Assembly: GCA_947455605.1 (NCBI GenBank)
Contig: CANGOX010000014.1
Coordinates: forward strand, 1-53,260
DNA: 53,260 nucleotides
Direction: 5' to 3'
From: Chitinophagaceae bacterium
GTDB taxonomy: Bacteria > Bacteroidota > Bacteroidia > Chitinophagales > Chitinophagaceae
The notes beneath the pieces were generated by a model. It saw only the letters and a program-made list of their open reading frames with translations, was not told the DNA's origin and searched no databases. Made by a program: the position numbers and the translations under genes. Positions 51,385 to 53,260 of this stretch are shown in pieces. Every line of letters starts with the position of its first letter. The stretch's first letter is position 1.

Positions 51385-51615
51385 ATGGAACCTGGAGTAA
51401 GACAATATCTGATACGCATCTTAAACACCCTTTCCGTAGGTTTACTCTGGATGGTGATCAACAGTACATTGGGTATTATGTATGATCTTGCTTTTGTGCA
51501 CGAGCAGATTACTACCGGCAATATTCTTTTCTATATCTGGTTTCTACTAAGCTTTGGCGCGTTTCTCTGGTGGGTGATCCGATTATGGAGTAAGCCTATT
51601 GATTTTGATGCGTAA
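51385..51615 (+). CDS. Small two-helix membrane protein
   Basis: A 76-residue protein with two predicted transmembrane helices (about 15-35 and 46-66) and short polar ends; it finishes KPIDFDA. The loop holds YDLAFVHEQITTGN. No family is recognised. Support for a real gene is moderate: a clean ATG, two well-formed helices and no overlapping gene on either strand. The repeat at 51357-51384 runs directly into the start codon and leaves no clear ribosome-binding site. It could be a partner of the M23 peptidase upstream. Confidence 0.55.
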   Translation: MEPGVRQYLIRILNTLSVGLLWMVINSTLGIMYDLAFVHEQITTGNILFYIWFLLSFGAFLWWVIRLWSKPIDFDA

Positions 51616-51711
51616 CTTTTCTTTATCCAGATCGTTCCTTTAAATTAACATGGGAGAATACCCTATTCAAAGGGTTTTTCTTATATTGAATAATAATTTG
51701 ATAAGAACGGT

Positions 51712-52122
51712 ATGTATCTGAAGAATATTTCAAAATGGATGGTAATATCCGGAACCCTGTTGATCTGGGCTATTAAATTCATTATTCGTCCATACATACA
51801 TATTCCGCATACTATTAAACCCCTTGTGGGATTTGCACCTAACCTGATCGGTTCTTTCTTATTGCCTTTTGGTGCCTGCTGGTTCTTTCAGCGTTATTTC
51901 AGGTTACATTCACAGGCAGATCTTACGTTTACCTGTTCATTTGGTTTACTGCTGGTTATCATCAATGAATATCTTCAACTGATCCCCATCTTCGGGCGAA
52001 CGTTTGATTATCTTGATATTTTTTCTTCCGTGGTGGGCGTTGCGTGTGGGCACCTGGTATTTGGAAAATTGATGTCATCGCAGGTTACTCAGATAAATTC
52101 TCAGGTTAGCAGTAAAATATGA
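51712..52122 (+). CDS. VanZ-like small membrane protein
   Basis: A 136-residue protein with four predicted helices (about 8-25, 40-60, 75-92 and 103-122). The third and its follow-up, LLVIINEYLQLIPIFGRTFDYLDI, carry the E-x-x-Q...R-x-x-D pattern at the helix end that is characteristic of VanZ-type proteins (E..Q.....R..D). VanZ-like proteins have been tied to low-level teicoplanin resistance, but most members have no known role. It stands alone, 96 bp after the small two-helix gene, with a hairpin repeat downstream shared with the convergent band-7 gene. Confidence 0.65.
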   Translation: MYLKNISKWMVISGTLLIWAIKFIIRPYIHIPHTIKPLVGFAPNLIGSFLLPFGACWFFQRYFRLHSQADLTFTCSFGLLLVIINEYLQLIPIFGRTFDYLDIFSSVVGVACGHLVFGKLMSSQVTQINSQVSSKI

Positions 52123-52135
52123 TCAGAACAAAAAA

Positions 52136-52191
52136 TTGCGCCTTTGCGTCTTTGCGTGAATTTTTTGGCACGCAGAGGCACGAAGGCGCAG
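52136..52191. repeat. TTGCG-octad hairpin between convergent genes
   Basis: The left arm 52136-52158 reads in eights TTGCGCCT, TTGCGTCT, TTGCGTG; the right arm 52169-52191 reads CACGCAGAGG, CACGAAGG, CGCAG. Arms match at 18 of 23 positions and several of the rest are U-G pairs. Loop of 10 nt with a T-run. It lies 13 bp after the VanZ-like stop and 44 bp from the convergent band-7 stop, so it may end both transcripts. Confidence 0.8.
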
Positions 52192-52235
52192 TTTGTTTGC
52201 TGAAAGACGATGTATTCTTTGAATAGCTTGCCATA

Positions 52236-53150
52236 CTAATTTTTAGAATCTTTTGTATCTAGTATCACCGGTGTTTTTCCGCCGCCCATGATAATTACTT
52301 TGGCATTGGGTGAAGTGATCAGTCCTTTCATTACCTGGATCTGTTCGTATTGTAACTGTTTATCACCAAGGCCAGAACTGATGATCTTCTGGTAATCGGC
52401 AATGCCCTGAGCTTCTACGCGTTTGCGTTCAGCTTCCTGTTTTTCTTTCTGCAACACAAATTCCATTTTCTGTGCATCCTGTTCTGCCTTGATCTTTTCT
52501 TCGATAGAACCTTTTACGGTAGCGGGTAAAGTAATATTACGAACGAGTAACTGTTCCAGTACCAGTCCACGTTTTTTGAAATCTTCTTCTATGCTTTTAA
52601 AGATGCGGCCCTGGAAAAGGTCACGTTTGGTTGAATACAGATCGATCGCTGTAAAGTATACAGAGTTATCCCTGATCTTGGTACGTGTTAAAGGGCGAAC
52701 GATCTTGTCGCGGTAATCCAGACCGGTTTCTTTAACGATCCTCGGTGCTTCTGTTGCTATCACCCGGTAGAGAACAGTCAGGTCTATCACTACTTCCAAT
52801 CCATCTGCGGTTAAAACGCGGATAGCATCATCACCGGCTTTATCGCCTTCATCGTGAATACCACTCATGGTATAATTCTGTGTTTTGGTATCTACGATCT
52901 TAATATCCACCAGGGGATTTACCAGGTTCAGGCCGCTGGTAAGGATCTCGTCATCTACTTTACCGAACAGGGATTTTACACCAATCTGTCCCGCATCTAT
53001 TTGCTTAACGGAAGCTGTTAGAAAGCCTAATACGGCCAATGAAATACCGGCGATACGAAGCCCGCTGGCCAGCTTATGTAATTCTTCTCTTTGTCTGAGT
53101 AAAACAGAACCGGCAATCAATAAAAGGATGCCGAATATAATCAGTGTCAT
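52236..53150 (-). CDS. SPFH/band-7 (prohibitin-type) membrane protein
   Basis: A 304-residue protein. Two N-terminal hydrophobic segments (about 2-18 and 32-48) precede the SPFH domain: QIDAGQIGVKSLFGKVDDEI, LNLVNPLVDIKIVDTKTQNY, VIDLTVLYRVIATEAPRIVK, and the prohibitin-like FQGRIFKSIEEDFKKRGLVL, VRNITLPATVKGSIEEKIKA. A charged coiled coil with AEQDAQKMEFVLQKEKQEAE follows, then a short GDKQLQYEQIQVMKGL tail. By family knowledge SPFH proteins form ring-shaped membrane microdomains and often partner with a protease (FtsH, or NfeD-type), none of which is in view. Anchored in the inner membrane. It is the first complete gene from the right edge on the minus strand, 57 bp after the tail of an NTF2-like gene. 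Confidence 0.93.
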   Translation of the reverse strand: MTLIIFGILLLIAGSVLLRQREELHKLASGLRIAGISLAVLGFLTASVKQIDAGQIGVKSLFGKVDDEILTSGLNLVNPLVDIKIVDTKTQNYTMSGIHDEGDKAGDDAIRVLTADGLEVVIDLTVLYRVIATEAPRIVKETGLDYRDKIVRPLTRTKIRDNSVYFTAIDLYSTKRDLFQGRIFKSIEEDFKKRGLVLEQLLVRNITLPATVKGSIEEKIKAEQDAQKMEFVLQKEKQEAERKRVEAQGIADYQKIISSGLGDKQLQYEQIQVMKGLITSPNAKVIIMGGGKTPVILDTKDSKN

Positions 53151-53207
53151 GGTTGTTGGGTTTACTTGTGTTTATAGATAAGTCGTTGTATTGTGTAAAA
53201 TATTACA

Positions 53208-53260
53208 TCAGCTGCTGTGGTCTACCACAATTACCCATTGATTGTTGATCTTTCTGAATA
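53208..53260 (-). CDS. NTF2-like (DUF4440/SnoaL-type) protein, C-terminal fragment
   Basis: Only 16 codons and a stop are visible; the gene enters from the right edge. The minus-strand frame reads FRKINNQWVIVVDHSS and ends at TGA (53210-53208). A closing strand of the form W+I..DH(S/T)S is the usual end of DUF4440/SnoaL-like NTF2-fold proteins, in which the final strand lines a small cavity. Other NTF2-like proteins end in the same way, so subfamily cannot be fixed. It is on the same strand as the band-7 gene, 57 bp upstream of it. Confidence 0.5.
   Translation of the reverse strand, partial: FRKINNQWVIVVDHSS

Noticed and set aside
1..53260. tRNA or rRNA genes
   Set aside because: All gaps were read for cloverleaf-like arms and conserved rRNA words; none was found. 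A scan by a dedicated tool would be decisive.

Overview
The window looks like chromosomal DNA of a Bacteroidota bacterium, most likely of the Chitinophagaceae or a close relative. Evidence: two tandem SusC/SusD pairs, a type IX secretion (T9SS) component (PorZ) with a C-terminal sorting domain, Bacteroidota-type -7 boxes (TAnnTTTG) before several genes, DUF4836, DUF5606 and DUF4369/TlpA families, and AT-leaning base composition. I see no insertion sequence, prophage, CRISPR array, rRNA or tRNA.

Layout. 1-2.0 kb: minus-strand end of an MBL-fold hydrolase, a cysteine-free ArsR regulator, tsaB and a short 3-hydroxyacyl-CoA dehydrogenase C-domain protein. 2.1-10.2 kb: ridA, an aldose epimerase, icmF (one-polypeptide B12 mutase plus G-protein chaperone), a PliI-like lysozyme inhibitor and a beta-propeller/phosphoesterase. 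10.2-15.2 kb (minus): a membrane protein, a histidine kinase and a NarL/LuxR-type regulator in overlapping order, with porZ directly downstream and a small lipoprotein upstream. 15.9-24 kb (minus): an FtsX-like ABC permease/ATPase pair, a DUF4836 lipoprotein, a GH3/beta-lactamase fusion, a DUF5606 protein and a DsbA-like protein. 24-31.8 kb: a KdnA-like aminotransferase, small membrane and secreted proteins, rpoN, an AI-2E-type permease and an MMPL/RND transporter. 32-41.4 kb: two SusC/SusD outer-membrane uptake pairs without any adjacent degradative enzyme. 41.5-53.2 kb: secreted and lipoprotein genes, gatB, a DUF1028 protein, a double-PDZ protein, alaS, an M23 peptidase, small membrane proteins, an SPFH/band-7 protein and the tail of an NTF2-like protein.

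Most genes are housekeeping or envelope functions in short operons. The structure that the genes do not explain is in the gaps. Several intergenic regions carry arrays of degenerate 7-8 nt repeats folded into inverted repeats: 2485-2573, 23979-24083, 26127-26180, 42205-42264, 50180-50269 and 52136-52191. Three of them (before the KdnA-like gene, rpoN and the M23 peptidase gene) share a period of 7 with heptads usually starting AC(T), lie between divergent genes, and run right up to the start codon of the plus-strand gene. A fourth array of the same heptads sits inside the icmF coding sequence, in the linker between the B12 and G domains. This repeat family, with its bias to promoter and start-codon positions, is the best candidate for something undescribed here. 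Functions are inferred from recognisable motifs; no database search was possible.
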